A stretch of 64,000 bases of DNA from Nocardia nova NBRC 15556 (lineage in GTDB: Bacteria; Actinomycetota; Actinomycetes; Mycobacteriales; Mycobacteriaceae): assembly GCF_001613005.1 (NCBI RefSeq), contig NZ_BDBN01000036.1:1-64000 (forward strand). The letters are read 5' to 3'. Positions 48,143-57,559 of the stretch are shown piece by piece; the stretch's first letter is position 1; every line of letters starts with the position of its first letter. A model generated the notes under the pieces. It did no database searches. It was not told where the DNA came from and saw nothing but the letters and a program-made list of their open reading frames with translations. The position numbers were made by a program, and so were the translations under genes.

Positions 48143-50098
48143 ATGGCGACAGCCGCGAAAGTTCACGCCACCGAAGAGCAGGCCCGCGCACTGGTCGAGG
48201 AGTCGCGCGAAAGTACCTGGGCCAAACCGTCGTTCGCCAAGCAGATGTTCCTCGGCCGGTTCCGGCTCGACCTGATTCATCCGTATCCACAGCCGGCTCC
48301 CGACGACGCGGCGCGGACCGAGGCCTACCTGGAACGGCTGCGGGCCTTCTGCGAAACGCTGGACGGGTCGGTCATCGAGGCCGAATCGAAGATCCCCGAC
48401 GACTACGTTCGCGGCCTGGCCGAACTCGGCTGCTTCGGACTCAAGATCCCGCCGGAATACGGCGGGCAGGGCCTGTCGCAGGTCGGCTACAACCGGGCGC
48501 TGATGCTGGTCGGCTCGGTACACGCGAGCCTGGGCGTGCTGCTGTCGGCGCATCAGTCGATCGGCGTGCCGGAACCGCTGAAGTTGGCCGGCACCGAGGA
48601 ACAGAAGCGCGAATTCCTGCCCCGATGCGCGCGGGGCGCGGTCAGCGCCTTCCTGCTGACCGAACCGGACGTCGGATCCGATCCCGCCCGGATGGCGAGT
48701 ACCGCGACCCCGACCGCCGACGGCGAGGCCTACGAACTCGACGGAGTGAAGTTGTGGACGACCAACGGTGTGGTCGCCGAACTGCTGGTGGTGATGGCGC
48801 GGGTGCCGAAGGGGCCCGGACATCGCGGCGGGATATCCGCCTTCGTGGTGGAGGCCGACACCCCCGGCATCACCGTCGAGCGCCGCAACGCCTTCATGGG
48901 TCTGCACGGGATCGAGAACGGTGTGACCCGCATGCACAAGGTCCGGGTGCCGGCGCGCAATCTGATCGGTCGCGAGGGCGACGGCCTGAAGATCGCGCTG
49001 ACCACACTCAATGCCGGACGGCTGGCGATTCCCGCGCTGTGCACCGCGGCGGCGAAGTGGTCGCTCAAGATCAGCCGCGGCTGGTCGGCGGCGCGCGTGC
49101 AGTGGGGCCGCCCGGTCGGTGAGCACGCGGCGGTCGCGTCGAAGATATCCTTCGTCGCCGCAACCGCTTTCGCGCTGGAGGCGGTGCTCGAGCTGTCCGG
49201 GACGATGTGCGACGAGGCGCGCAACGACATCCGCATCGAAGCCGCACTGGCCAAACTGTGGGCCTCCGAGATGAGCTGTCGCATAGCCGACGAGCTGGTG
49301 CAGATACGCGGCGGGCGCGGCTACGAGACCGCCGCCTCCCTGCGCAGCCGGGGTGAGCGGGCGGTGCCGGCCGAACAGCTGGTGCGCGATCTGCGAATCA
49401 ATCGGATCTTCGAAGGCTCCAGCGAGATCATGCGGCTGCTGATCGCCCGGGAGATGGCCGATGCGCACATGGCCGCCGCGGGCGCACTCGTGGACCGTCA
49501 TGCGGCGTTGAAGGACAAGGCCACCGCAGCGGTCGGGGCGAGTGGCTTCTACGCGAAGTGGTTCCCGCAGTTGGCGGTCGGCCGTGGCACCCTCCCTGCC
49601 GGATATACCGAATTCGGCCCGCTGGCAACACATCTGCGCTTCGTCGAGCGCATGTCGCGCAAGCAGGCACGCGAACTGATGTACGCGATGGCGCGCTGGC
49701 AGGCGAAACTCGAATACCGGCAGGGGTTCCTGGGCCGCCTCGTGGATATCGGCGCGGAGCTGTTCGCCATGTCGGCGGCCTGTGTTCGGGCGCAGGCCAT
49801 GCGCGCCGAGGACAGCCGGGACGCGGCCGCGGCGACGGAACTGGCCGATACCTTCTGCCGCCAGTCCCGGTTGCGGGTCGAGGCCGCCTTCGCCGCGCTC
49901 TGGGACAACACCGACGACGCCGACACCGCGCTGACTCGGCAGGTGCTCGAGGGCCGCTACGAATGGCTGGAATCGGGCGTGCTCGACCCGAGCGAGGGCA
50001 CCGGCCCGTGGATCGCGGAATGGGAATTCGGGCCGTCCACCGAGCACAATCTGCTCACCCCGTTCCTGCCGTCCACGCGCGCGGCGGCCGACGCGTAG
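48143..50098 (+). CDS. Large acyl-CoA dehydrogenase (VLCAD-like)
   Basis: A 651-residue FAD enzyme for the first step of beta-oxidation. The core has GCFGLKIPPEYGGQGLSQVG, SAFLLTEPDVGSDPARMAS, LDGVKLWTTNG and ELVQIRGGRGYETA, with the catalytic Glu in RINRIFEGSSEIMRLL. About 170 extra C-terminal residues form an additional helical domain as in very-long-chain dehydrogenases. ATG after GAGGGAGGGTCCC. A CRP-like site directly upstream suggests carbon-source control. Ends at a long inverted repeat facing an epoxide hydrolase gene. Confidence 0.92.
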   Translation: MATAAKVHATEEQARALVEESRESTWAKPSFAKQMFLGRFRLDLIHPYPQPAPDDAARTEAYLERLRAFCETLDGSVIEAESKIPDDYVRGLAELGCFGLKIPPEYGGQGLSQVGYNRALMLVGSVHASLGVLLSAHQSIGVPEPLKLAGTEEQKREFLPRCARGAVSAFLLTEPDVGSDPARMASTATPTADGEAYELDGVKLWTTNGVVAELLVVMARVPKGPGHRGGISAFVVEADTPGITVERRNAFMGLHGIENGVTRMHKVRVPARNLIGREGDGLKIALTTLNAGRLAIPALCTAAAKWSLKISRGWSAARVQWGRPVGEHAAVASKISFVAATAFALEAVLELSGTMCDEARNDIRIEAALAKLWASEMSCRIADELVQIRGGRGYETAASLRSRGERAVPAEQLVRDLRINRIFEGSSEIMRLLIAREMADAHMAAAGALVDRHAALKDKATAAVGASGFYAKWFPQLAVGRGTLPAGYTEFGPLATHLRFVERMSRKQARELMYAMARWQAKLEYRQGFLGRLVDIGAELFAMSAACVRAQAMRAEDSRDAAAATELADTFCRQSRLRVEAAFAALWDNTDDADTALTRQVLEGRYEWLESGVLDPSEGTGPWIAEWEFGPSTEHNLLTPFLPSTRAAADA

Positions 50099-50103
50099 CG
50101 ATC

Positions 50104-50161
50104 CATCGGGAAATCTAGGACTGTCTAGCTTCAGCGATCGAGAGCCTTAGATTTCCCGATG
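50104..50161. terminator. Long-loop inverted repeat between convergent genes
   Basis: Perfect 14-bp arms CATCGGGAAATCTA and TAGATTTCCCGATG around a 30-nt loop. It could act as a bidirectional terminator, though the loop is longer and the stem more AT-rich than the other hairpins here. Confidence 0.6.
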
Positions 50162-50170
50162 AAACGTCGC

Positions 50171-51301
50171 TCAGCCGAGATTGCCGAAGAAGGTGCGCAG
50201 GTCCGCCGCATATGCCCGCGGTTGATCCATCGCGATGAAATGGTGCCCGGGCGGATTGCCCTCGGGCCAGTGCACGATCTTCGCGGTGCGCTCGGCGAGC
50301 CGCCGGATACCCGGCGCACCGCTGTACACCCCGGTCGGGACCTGCGCCGAACCGGTGGGCCAGGCGAAGCCGGTGCTGTCGTAATACGACCACGCGGAGG
50401 TGCCGAAACTCTGAGTGAACCAGTAGATGCTCACGGTGGTCAGCAGCGCATCGCGGTCGATCGCCGCCTCGAGCGAGCCGGCGGCGCTGAAGTCGGTGTA
50501 CTTCTGCACCATCCAGGCCAGTGCGGCGGCGGGTGAATCGTTCCATCCGATCGAGAAGGTCTGCGGCGCCGCACGCAGCAGAGCGTGATGGTCCACGCCG
50601 TTGACCCAGTCCGCCGCCATCATCGCCTCGTAACCGGCCCGTTCCGCGTCGGTCAGGATCGGGAGATCGGCCTCTGTGGGAAAGCCCGGACCGGCGGTGA
50701 GGTAGAGCCCGGCCACCCGGTCCGGCGCCGCCTCGGCCATCGCGGTGCCCACGTAGGTGCCGAGATCTCCGCCCTGGACGCCGTACCGCTCGTAGCCGAG
50801 CCGGCGCATCAGCTCCACCCACATCCGTCCGACGCGCTCGGTGCTCCACCCGGTTTCGGCAGGCGCCGCCGAGAATCCGTATCCCGGCACCGACGGTACG
50901 ACCACATGGAAGGCCCGCGCGGGATCGCCACCGTGCGCCCGGGGATCGACGAGAAGATCGACGAGATCGGCGAATTCGGTGAAGGTGTTGGGCCAGCCGT
51001 GGTTGAGGACCAAGGGCAGCGCCTCGGGTTCGGGCGAGCGCACATGCAGGAAATGCACATCGAGACCGTCGATCTCGGTTCGGTATTGCGGGAACCGATT
51101 GAGCCGGGATTCCTGTGCCCGCCAGTCGTAGTCGGTGCGCCAGTACTCGGCCAGCTCGCGGAGCCGAGCCACCGGGACACCCCGGCTGCCGTCCGCGCCG
51201 GGCAATTGCGGCGCCCACCGTGTCCGGGCGAGGCGTTCGTGCAGATCATCGACGTCGGACTGCGGAATATCGATGCGGAAGCTGCGGATCTCTGCGCTCA
51301 T
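50171..51301 (-). CDS. Epoxide hydrolase (EHN-type alpha/beta hydrolase)
   Basis: A 376-residue enzyme. The N-terminal EHN domain (FRIDIPQSDVDDLHERLART) is typical of microsomal-type epoxide hydrolases. HGWPNTFTEF forms the oxyanion hole, the nucleophile Asp is in GVQGGDLGTYVG, and the base His in GNPPGHHFIAMDQP. The ATG at MSAEIRSF was chosen; a GTG 9 bp upstream is possible and no ribosome site decides. It hydrolyses epoxides to diols; the natural substrate is unknown. Confidence 0.91.
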   Translation of the reverse strand: MSAEIRSFRIDIPQSDVDDLHERLARTRWAPQLPGADGSRGVPVARLRELAEYWRTDYDWRAQESRLNRFPQYRTEIDGLDVHFLHVRSPEPEALPLVLNHGWPNTFTEFADLVDLLVDPRAHGGDPARAFHVVVPSVPGYGFSAAPAETGWSTERVGRMWVELMRRLGYERYGVQGGDLGTYVGTAMAEAAPDRVAGLYLTAGPGFPTEADLPILTDAERAGYEAMMAADWVNGVDHHALLRAAPQTFSIGWNDSPAAALAWMVQKYTDFSAAGSLEAAIDRDALLTTVSIYWFTQSFGTSAWSYYDSTGFAWPTGSAQVPTGVYSGAPGIRRLAERTAKIVHWPEGNPPGHHFIAMDQPRAYAADLRTFFGNLG

Positions 51302-51550
51302 GAACGCCACGCTATGGGCGGTATAGGCCAGATTCCGTCCTTGTACGGCGGGAAGGTCTCGATGCCTTTCTACGGCTGTCTACAGAAGTCGGTAGATACG
51401 CGAAGATTCTCCCGATCACCGCCCCGCCGGATCGTCGGCGTCCCAGCGGCAGCAATTGTGCAACTTCTGCATAACACCAGGTTAGAGCGGTTAACGCGAC
51501 GGCAATCAATGACGACATCCGGGCAGGAACGGACTCTGCAGGAGGACGTC

Positions 51551-52579
51551 ATGTCCACGACGATCGCCACCCGCGTCACCGTCTGCGCCGACGACGGCAC
51601 CCCGCTGGCCGCCTGGACCTTCGGCCCGGCCACGGCCTCGGTGACGGTGGTCTTCGTCCACGGTCACTGCCTGCGGACCGAATCCTGGTGGTTCCTGCGG
51701 GATGAACTGCTGCGGCAATGGGGCTCGGACACCCGGATGGTGTTCTACGACCACCGCGGTCACGGCGATTCCGCCGGCGCCGATCCCGCGACCTACACCA
51801 TCGACCAGCTGGGCCACGATCTCGACGCGGTCTTGCGCGCGGTCGCGCCGACCGGTCCGGTGGTTCTGGTCGGCCATTCCATGGGTGCGATGGTGGTCCT
51901 GGCCTACGCTCGCCTGTTCCCGGCCACGATCGGCACCCGCGTGGTCGGCGTCGGGCTGATCGCCGGAGCGGCCGCCGGTATCACCGCGGTGGGGCTGGGC
52001 CGATTGCTCAACCGGCACACCGTGACGTCACTGCGGGTCGCGGTACAGCGGGCGCCGCGGGCGCTACAGGTCTCGAAGCGTTTGGGGCGCCGCGTTTTCG
52101 AGCCGATGGTGCGCGAGGCGAGTTTCGGCTCGCGGCGGGTGAATCCACGCATGGCCGCTCTCGCCACCGCGATGCTCAACGACACCCCACTGCCCACCAT
52201 GGCCTACTTCCTCGATTCGCTCATCCGCTTCGACGAGACGCCGACGCTGCGACTGCTGTCCGATCTTCCGGCCCTGGTCCTCGGTGGATCGGCCGACATC
52301 ATGATTCCGTTCGCGCATTCGGTGGTACTCGCCGCGCAACTCGGCCGTTCGGAACTGGTGCGGCTAGACGGCGCCGGGCACAGCGTGATCCTGGAACGCG
52401 CCGAGGAAGTGGCCGTGGCCGTCGCGGCACTCGTGGACCGCGCGCTCGTGCCGTCGGCCGGGACGTCGGCCGGGACCTCCGAGAGCCGTCCGGCCGTCAC
52501 GGCCGTACTTCCGGTTCTCGCACCTCTCGGCGAGGTGGAGCCGCCCTCGGTGACGGTGACCCTGCCGGCCGCCGGATGA
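51551..52579 (+). CDS. Alpha/beta hydrolase
   Basis: A 342-residue hydrolase. Oxyanion HGHCLRTESW, DHRGHGDSAG, nucleophile Ser in VLVGHSMGAMVVLAY, acid Asp in GGSADIMIPFAHS and His in DGAGHSVILERAEEV are all present. The last 50 residues are Ala/Pro/Val-rich and low in complexity. ATG after GGAGGACGTC; an upstream in-frame ATG 41 bp before lacks this spacing. Possibly a lipase, esterase or haloperoxidase-like enzyme. Confidence 0.88.
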   Translation: MSTTIATRVTVCADDGTPLAAWTFGPATASVTVVFVHGHCLRTESWWFLRDELLRQWGSDTRMVFYDHRGHGDSAGADPATYTIDQLGHDLDAVLRAVAPTGPVVLVGHSMGAMVVLAYARLFPATIGTRVVGVGLIAGAAAGITAVGLGRLLNRHTVTSLRVAVQRAPRALQVSKRLGRRVFEPMVREASFGSRRVNPRMAALATAMLNDTPLPTMAYFLDSLIRFDETPTLRLLSDLPALVLGGSADIMIPFAHSVVLAAQLGRSELVRLDGAGHSVILERAEEVAVAVAALVDRALVPSAGTSAGTSESRPAVTAVLPVLAPLGEVEPPSVTVTLPAAG

Positions 52580-52650
52580 GACTCGGATCCAGCGCAGGTG
52601 ACGAGATCTTTTTCCATGGGCGACGAGCCAGAACGCAAATGATCACGTAA

Positions 52651-52666
52651 TGTGTTGTAGATCACG
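52651..52666 (+). promoter_or_regulatory. Weak CRP/GlxR-like site before the 96-residue unknown gene
   Basis: TGTGT-TGTAGA-TCACG matches TGTGA-N6-TCACA at eight of ten positions, 83 bp before the start codon. Weaker than the site at 48.1 kb. Confidence 0.35.
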
Positions 52667-52748
52667 ATGTGCGGTCCGTCACAGGTTTGATCTTGCCCTC
52701 GGGCGAGATCCGAGCCGGTGATCGGCCCGGAAGCACCAGGAGGTTTCG

Positions 52749-53039
52749 ATGACACGCAGTGAGATCGCTGAACTGCGCTTCGCAGTCGGACAGCTCCGGC
52801 AATGCGTCGGCGCGTTGCGCACCCATTACGGAGATGCCAATTCGGTCCGCCGGCTGGAGAACGATCTCGAACGACTCACCATCGATGCCGAGGAGTTCGA
52901 ACACACCCCACCACCCGAGGTGGACAGCCGCCGCCAGCAGGAGGTCATCTACGTGCCGGACAGCAAGTCCGACGAGGCGGCATGGATGGGCGCGCAGGAC
53001 GAAGGCCTCGGCTTCCATTCGCGGCCGCGCACCAAGTAA
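52749..53039 (+). CDS. Small conserved-looking protein of unknown function
   Basis: A 96-residue soluble protein. The N-terminal half looks like an amphipathic helix or coiled coil (SEIAELRFAVGQLRQCVGAL, RLENDLERLTIDAEEFE). The C-terminal half is polar, ending PDSKSDEAAWMGAQDEGLGF. AGGAGG directly before the ATG supports it. I recognise no named family; similar short proteins occur in nocardiae and mycobacteria. Stands alone with a hairpin behind. Confidence 0.75.
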   Translation: MTRSEIAELRFAVGQLRQCVGALRTHYGDANSVRRLENDLERLTIDAEEFEHTPPPEVDSRRQQEVIYVPDSKSDEAAWMGAQDEGLGFHSRPRTK

Positions 53040-53058
53040 CCGAACATTCACCAGCAGC

Positions 53059-53109
53059 ACGGGCCGTCGCGGCGGCTGTCCATTCCGCCGTGACGGCGCT
53101 GCGGCCCGT
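53059..53109 (+). terminator. Two-tier stem structure after the 96-residue gene
   Basis: Outer arms ACGGGCCG/CGGCCCGT enclose an inner hairpin CGGCGG/CCGCCG with a 9-nt loop. Probable terminator separating this gene from the sdh operon. Confidence 0.6.
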
Positions 53110-53307
53110 CGGTTCCCACCCCACCGTATTCGCGAAGAAGGTCTGAAGTAGCTCGTCATTCACTCGTTGCACCGCCGCCGTCGCGCGCCCAGAGAATGTG
53201 GCGCAAATCATAGGACGGGGCGGCGATAGATCTTGCCTGGACCGGCCTCGAGTCATAGCCCGGTTGTCGTATGGTGCTCAGCATCACATTCGACGCCGGA
53301 GGTAACG

Positions 53308-53349
53308 ATGACGTTCCACGGGGTAGACCAGCGAGGCAGCTTGCAGTGA
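53308..53349 (+). CDS. 13-codon leader peptide coupled to the sdh anchor gene
   Basis: ATG preceded by GGAGGTAAC encodes MTFHGVDQRGSLQ; its TGA (53347-53349) overlaps the GTG start of the sdh anchor gene as GTGA. The anchor start itself has no good ribosome site, whereas the leader has the best one in the region. Ribosomes ending the leader would reinitiate on the anchor gene. Too short for a domain; function is probably translational coupling or attenuation. Confidence 0.6.
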   Translation: MTFHGVDQRGSLQ

Positions 53350-54176
53350 GCGCAGCACCGACACGCGCCCCCGAGGCGGGCACGGGAGTTTTCAGCAAAG
53401 GCCGGGCGGCCATTTCCACACGCACTCTGCGTACCGACCGATGGTGGGTCCCCCCACTGCTCACGGTGCTCGGACTGGCCGCATTCATCATCTACGCAAC
53501 CGTGAGAGCCTTTGTGCGATCGGCATATTGGGTCTCCGACTACCACTATCTGACGCCGTTCTACTCACCGTGCGTGAGTACCTCGTGCGTCGAAGGTTCG
53601 AGCCACTTCGGGCACTGGGTCGGCGACCTGCCGATGTGGATTCCGCTCGGTTTCCTGGTGCTGCCGTTCCTTCTGCTGTTCCGGTTGACCTGCTACTACT
53701 ACCGCAAGGCCTACTACCGCGCGGTGTGGTTCTCGCCGCCGGCCTGCGCGGTCGCCGAACCGCACGGCAAATACACCGGTGAGACGCGGCTTCCGCTGAT
53801 CATCCAGAACGTGCACCGCTACTTCTTCTATGTCGCGGTCGTCGTGTCGGTGGTCAACACCTACGACGCGGTCATGGCGTTCCACGGCAAGGACGGCGGC
53901 TTCGGCTTCGGCCTGGGCAACATCGTCTTGGTGGTGAACGTCGTTCTGCTGTGGGCATATACGATCTCGTGCCACTCCTGCCGGCATATCACCGGCGGCC
54001 GTCTCAAACACTTCTCCGCCCATCCGGTGCGCTACTGGATGTGGACGCAGGTGTCGAAGTTGAACACACGGCACATGCAGCTGGCGTGGACCACGCTGGC
54101 CACCCTGGCGATCACCGACTTCTACATCATGCTGGTCGCCAGCGGGACCATCTCCGATCCGCGTTTCGTCGGCTGA
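53346..54176 (+). CDS. sdhC: Succinate dehydrogenase membrane anchor subunit (Sdh1 type)
   Basis: A 276-residue integral membrane protein with about five hydrophobic segments, homologous to the anchor of the mycobacterial Sdh1 operon (Rv0249c type). It should bind heme and quinone; candidate His ligands lie in FGHWVGDLPMW, NVHRYFF, SCHSCRHITGG and NTRHMQLAW. One large anchor replaces the separate SdhC and SdhD. GTG start fused to the leader stop. A longer frame upstream lacks a ribosome site. First enzyme gene of an operon with the flavoprotein and iron-sulfur genes. Confidence 0.9.
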   Translation: MSAAPTRAPEAGTGVFSKGRAAISTRTLRTDRWWVPPLLTVLGLAAFIIYATVRAFVRSAYWVSDYHYLTPFYSPCVSTSCVEGSSHFGHWVGDLPMWIPLGFLVLPFLLLFRLTCYYYRKAYYRAVWFSPPACAVAEPHGKYTGETRLPLIIQNVHRYFFYVAVVVSVVNTYDAVMAFHGKDGGFGFGLGNIVLVVNVVLLWAYTISCHSCRHITGGRLKHFSAHPVRYWMWTQVSKLNTRHMQLAWTTLATLAITDFYIMLVASGTISDPRFVG

Positions 54177-54236
54177 TTCCGGTGACAGATAACGCCATAG
54201 AGCCCAATTCCTCAGTGTCCCAGGAGTATTCGTTTC

Positions 54237-56177
54237 ATGCCTGAAGTCGAACGGCACAAGTACGACGTCGTCGTGATCGGTGCCGGTGGCGCCGGCCTGC
54301 GTGCGGTGATCGAGGCGCGCGAACACGGTCTGTCGGTGGCGGTGGTGTGTAAATCGTTGTTCGGCAAGGCCCATACGGTCATGGCCGAAGGCGGTTGCGC
54401 CGCCTCGATGGGCAATGCCAACGAGAAGGACAACTGGCAGACGCATTTCCGCGACACCATGCGCGGCGGAAAATTCCTCAACAACTGGCGCATGGCCGAA
54501 CTGCACGCTCAGGAAGCGCCCGACCGGGTGTGGGAGCTGGAGACCTACGGTGCGCTGTTCGACCGGACGCCCGACGGGCGGATCAGTCAGCGCAACTTCG
54601 GCGGGCACACCTATCCCCGCCTCGCCCACGTCGGCGACCGCACCGGCCTCGAGATCATCCGCACCATGCAGCAGAAGATCGTCTCGCTGCAGCAGGAGGA
54701 CTATGCCGCGACCGGCGACTACGAGGCTCGGATCAAGGTGTTCGCCGAATGCACGATCACCGATCTGCTGAAGGACGGCGATGCCATCTCCGGTGCCTTC
54801 GGGTACTGGCGGGAGTCGGGCCGGTTCGTCCTGTTCGAGACTCCCGCGGTCGTCCTGGCCACCGGCGGGGTGGGCAAGTCCTACAAGGTCACCTCGAATT
54901 CGTGGGAGTACACCGGCGACGGCCACGCGCTCGCACTGCGCGCCGGCGCCTCGCTGATCAATATGGAATTCCTGCAGTTCCATCCGACCGGCATGGTCTG
55001 GCCGCCGAGTGTGAAGGGCATTCTGGTCACCGAGGGTGTGCGCGGTGACGGTGGCGTGCTCAAGAACACCGAGGGCAAGCGCTTCATGTTCGAGTACATC
55101 CCGGCGGTGTTCAAGGGGCAGTACGCCGAGACCGAGGACGAAGCCGATCAGTGGTTGCGCGACAACGATTCCGCGCGCCGCACCCCGGACCTGCTGCCCC
55201 GGGACGAGGTGGCTCGCGCGATCAACGAAGAGGTCAAGGCCGGGCGCGGCACCCAGCACGGCGGGGTGTACCTCGACATCGCCTCCAGGCTGCCGGCCGC
55301 GGAGATCATGCGGCGGCTGCCGTCGATGCATCACCAGTTCAAGGAGCTGGCCGATGTCGACATCACGAAGGAGCCGATGGAGGTCGGGCCGACCTGCCAC
55401 TACGTGATGGGCGGAATCGAGGTCGATCCCGATACCGGCGCGGCCACCGTGCCCGGATTGTTCGCCGCCGGTGAATGTTCGGGCGGTATGCACGGATCCA
55501 ACCGCCTCGGCGGCAACTCGCTGTCGGACCTGCTGGTCTTCGGTCGACGCGCCGGCTTGGGCGCGGCCACCTATGTCGAACAGCTGGCACAGCGGCCGGC
55601 GGTCGCCGACGCCGATATCGACGCGGCCGCGAAATCCGCACTGGCGCCCTTCGATCCGCCGACCACGGGGACCGGAGAAAATCCGTACACCCTGCACACC
55701 GATCTGCAGCAGACGATGAACGACCTGGTCGGCATCATCCGCAAGGAGCACGAGCTGGAACAGGCCATCGTGCGCCTGGGTGAATTGCGGGAGCGCTACG
55801 ACGGCGTGACCGTCGAGGGCCACCGGCAGTTCAATCCCGGCTGGCATCTCGCACTCGATCTGCGAAACATGTTGCTGGTCAGCGAATGTGTCGCGCAGGC
55901 CGCGCTGCTGCGCACCGAGAGCCGGGGTGGTCACACCCGCGACGACCATCCGCAGATGGATCCGCAGTGGCGCAATCGGTTGCTGGTGTGCCGGACCGAT
56001 CCGGACGGTGTCGGCCAGACCGTGCCGCCGGTGGTGGTCACCTCGGAGGATCAGAAGCCGATGCGACCGGACCTGCTCGCCCTGTTCGAGTTGAGCGAGC
56101 TGGAGAAGTATTACACCCCGGCGGAGACCGCCGCTCATCCCGCGGCCGCCGAATCATCCGCGAAAGGGGATGAGTAG
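54237..56177 (+). CDS. sdhA: Succinate dehydrogenase flavoprotein subunit
   Basis: A 646-residue FAD subunit oxidising succinate to fumarate. FAD motif VVVIGAGGAGLRAVIEA, the FAD-linking His in KAHTVMAEGGCAASMGN, substrate loop FHPTGMVWPPSVKG with VTEGVRGDGGVLKN, and C-terminal GLFAAGECSGGMHGSNRLGG are present. ATG with CAGGAG upstream, 60 bp after the anchor gene and 2 bp before sdhB. Size and motifs match the Sdh1 (Rv0248c) type. Confidence 0.96.
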   Translation: MPEVERHKYDVVVIGAGGAGLRAVIEAREHGLSVAVVCKSLFGKAHTVMAEGGCAASMGNANEKDNWQTHFRDTMRGGKFLNNWRMAELHAQEAPDRVWELETYGALFDRTPDGRISQRNFGGHTYPRLAHVGDRTGLEIIRTMQQKIVSLQQEDYAATGDYEARIKVFAECTITDLLKDGDAISGAFGYWRESGRFVLFETPAVVLATGGVGKSYKVTSNSWEYTGDGHALALRAGASLINMEFLQFHPTGMVWPPSVKGILVTEGVRGDGGVLKNTEGKRFMFEYIPAVFKGQYAETEDEADQWLRDNDSARRTPDLLPRDEVARAINEEVKAGRGTQHGGVYLDIASRLPAAEIMRRLPSMHHQFKELADVDITKEPMEVGPTCHYVMGGIEVDPDTGAATVPGLFAAGECSGGMHGSNRLGGNSLSDLLVFGRRAGLGAATYVEQLAQRPAVADADIDAAAKSALAPFDPPTTGTGENPYTLHTDLQQTMNDLVGIIRKEHELEQAIVRLGELRERYDGVTVEGHRQFNPGWHLALDLRNMLLVSECVAQAALLRTESRGGHTRDDHPQMDPQWRNRLLVCRTDPDGVGQTVPPVVVTSEDQKPMRPDLLALFELSELEKYYTPAETAAHPAAAESSAKGDE

Positions 56178-56179
56178 CA

Positions 56180-56926
56180 ATGGGTTACGATGCCCACTTC
56201 CGCGTATGGCGCGGTGATGACGACAAGGGCGAACTGCAGGACTACACCGTCGAGGTGAACGAGGGCGAGGTCGTCCTCGACATCATTCATCGGTTGCAGG
56301 CCACCCAGGCCCCGGATCTGGCGGTGCGCTGGAACTGCAAGGCCGGCAAGTGTGGTTCCTGTTCGGCGGAGGTGAACGGCCGGCCGCGTCTGATGTGTAT
56401 GACCCGAATGTCGACCTTCGCCGCCGACGAGGTGGTGACGGTGACCCCGTTGCGCACCTTCCCGGTAATTCGCGATCTGGTGACCGATGTGTCGTTCAAC
56501 TATCAGAAGGCCAGGGAAATACCGTCTTTCACTCCGCCGGCCGATCTGAAGCCGGGCGACTACCGCATGCAGCAGCGGGATGTGGAACGCTCGCAGGAGT
56601 TCCGCAAGTGCATCGAATGCTTCCTGTGCCAGAACGTTTGTCACGTCGTGCGCGACCACGAGGACAACAAGAACGCCTTCGCCGGGCCGCGCTATCTGAT
56701 GCGGGTGGCCGAGTTGGAGATGCATCCGCTGGATGTGGCGGACCGGCGCGAGATGGCGCAGGAGGAGTTCGGACTCGGCTTCTGCAACATCACCAAGTGC
56801 TGCACGGAGGTGTGCCCGGAGCACATCAAGATCACCGACAACGCCCTCATCCCGATGAAGGAAAGAGTTGCGGATCGCAAATACGATCCGATCGTCTGGC
56901 TGGGTAACAAATTGTTCCGGCGATAA
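56180..56926 (+). CDS. sdhB: Succinate dehydrogenase iron-sulfur subunit
   Basis: A 248-residue electron-transfer subunit. The N-terminal ferredoxin domain holds the 2Fe-2S ligands in CKAGKCGSCSAEVNG and LMC. The C-terminal domain has CIECFLCQNVC and CNITKCCTEVCPEHI for the other two clusters. Its ATG lies 2 bp after the sdhA stop, so it is coupled to it. Followed by a strong hairpin. Confidence 0.96.
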   Translation: MGYDAHFRVWRGDDDKGELQDYTVEVNEGEVVLDIIHRLQATQAPDLAVRWNCKAGKCGSCSAEVNGRPRLMCMTRMSTFAADEVVTVTPLRTFPVIRDLVTDVSFNYQKAREIPSFTPPADLKPGDYRMQQRDVERSQEFRKCIECFLCQNVCHVVRDHEDNKNAFAGPRYLMRVAELEMHPLDVADRREMAQEEFGLGFCNITKCCTEVCPEHIKITDNALIPMKERVADRKYDPIVWLGNKLFRR

Positions 56927-56930
56927 ATCT

Positions 56931-56971
56931 ACGGCGGAATCGGAGAAGAATTTCTTCGCCGATTCCGCCGT
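56931..56971 (+). terminator. Terminator of the sdh operon
   Basis: A 13-bp stem ACGGCGGAATCGG/CCGATTCCGCCGT that continues inward as GAAG/CTTC after one mismatch, followed by TTTCTCACTTTGTT, so it has both hairpin and T-rich tail. Confidence 0.9.
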
Positions 56972-57025
56972 TTCTCACTTTGTTCGAATAACGGTAACCA
57001 CGTAGCCGGTCGGTTCGCCGACCGG

Positions 57026-57223
57026 CTACAGCATTGTCACCACACCGATCGCGACTACCGCGACCAGCGCTCCTACCAGCAGTGACGAGAGCATGGCACC
57101 GGTCAGTACGTACACCCCGACAGCCGATACCACGAACAACATTCCGACGATAAGGTGTTCTACCCAGTCACCCGGAAGCAGTTTGCGGTACCGAGGTGAG
57201 GTATTTCTCAGCCCGCGATCCAT
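57026..57223 (-). CDS. Small membrane protein of unknown function
   Basis: A 65-residue protein. A polar start (MDRGLRNTSPRYRKLLPGDW) is followed by two hydrophobic helices, HLIVGMLFVVSAVGVYVL and SSLLVGALVAVVAIGVVTML. No strong ribosome site precedes the ATG, so support comes from the membrane-like composition. Not recognised. Confidence 0.5.
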   Translation of the reverse strand: MDRGLRNTSPRYRKLLPGDWVEHLIVGMLFVVSAVGVYVLTGAMLSSLLVGALVAVVAIGVVTML

Positions 57224-57559
57224 GTAGTTCTGATTACCCGAACGGGCCCGGGGTAAACATAGATTCGTTGCGAAACGGGTGTGGTTTCGTGATCTGCCGG
57301 CAAATATTCGGGGCGCGCATCCCGGGCGGCGGCGCGGCGGCATGCCCGGAGTGTTCGCAGGTGGCGACGCTCGGACGGATGCGAAAAGTCCTTTTCTCCC
57401 AAGCTGATTCGGTGCTGGCGGTTCGCTGAGAATCGGACGGGATCGGCGATTCTGCCCCGCGCAGCGACGATCTGATGGATGCTGAGAGTGTGCTCGCAGC
57501 GGGGCCCCGGAGTCGGCTCGCCGGGCACAGTCGGGTATCGCATGCAGGAACGAGGAGTC
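57224..57559. other. Gap of about 335 bp without a supported gene
   Basis: Less GC-biased near 57240-57310. Frames on both strands here have no ribosome site and no recognisable composition. It should contain the promoters of the flanking small genes; I see no clear operator. Confidence 0.5.
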
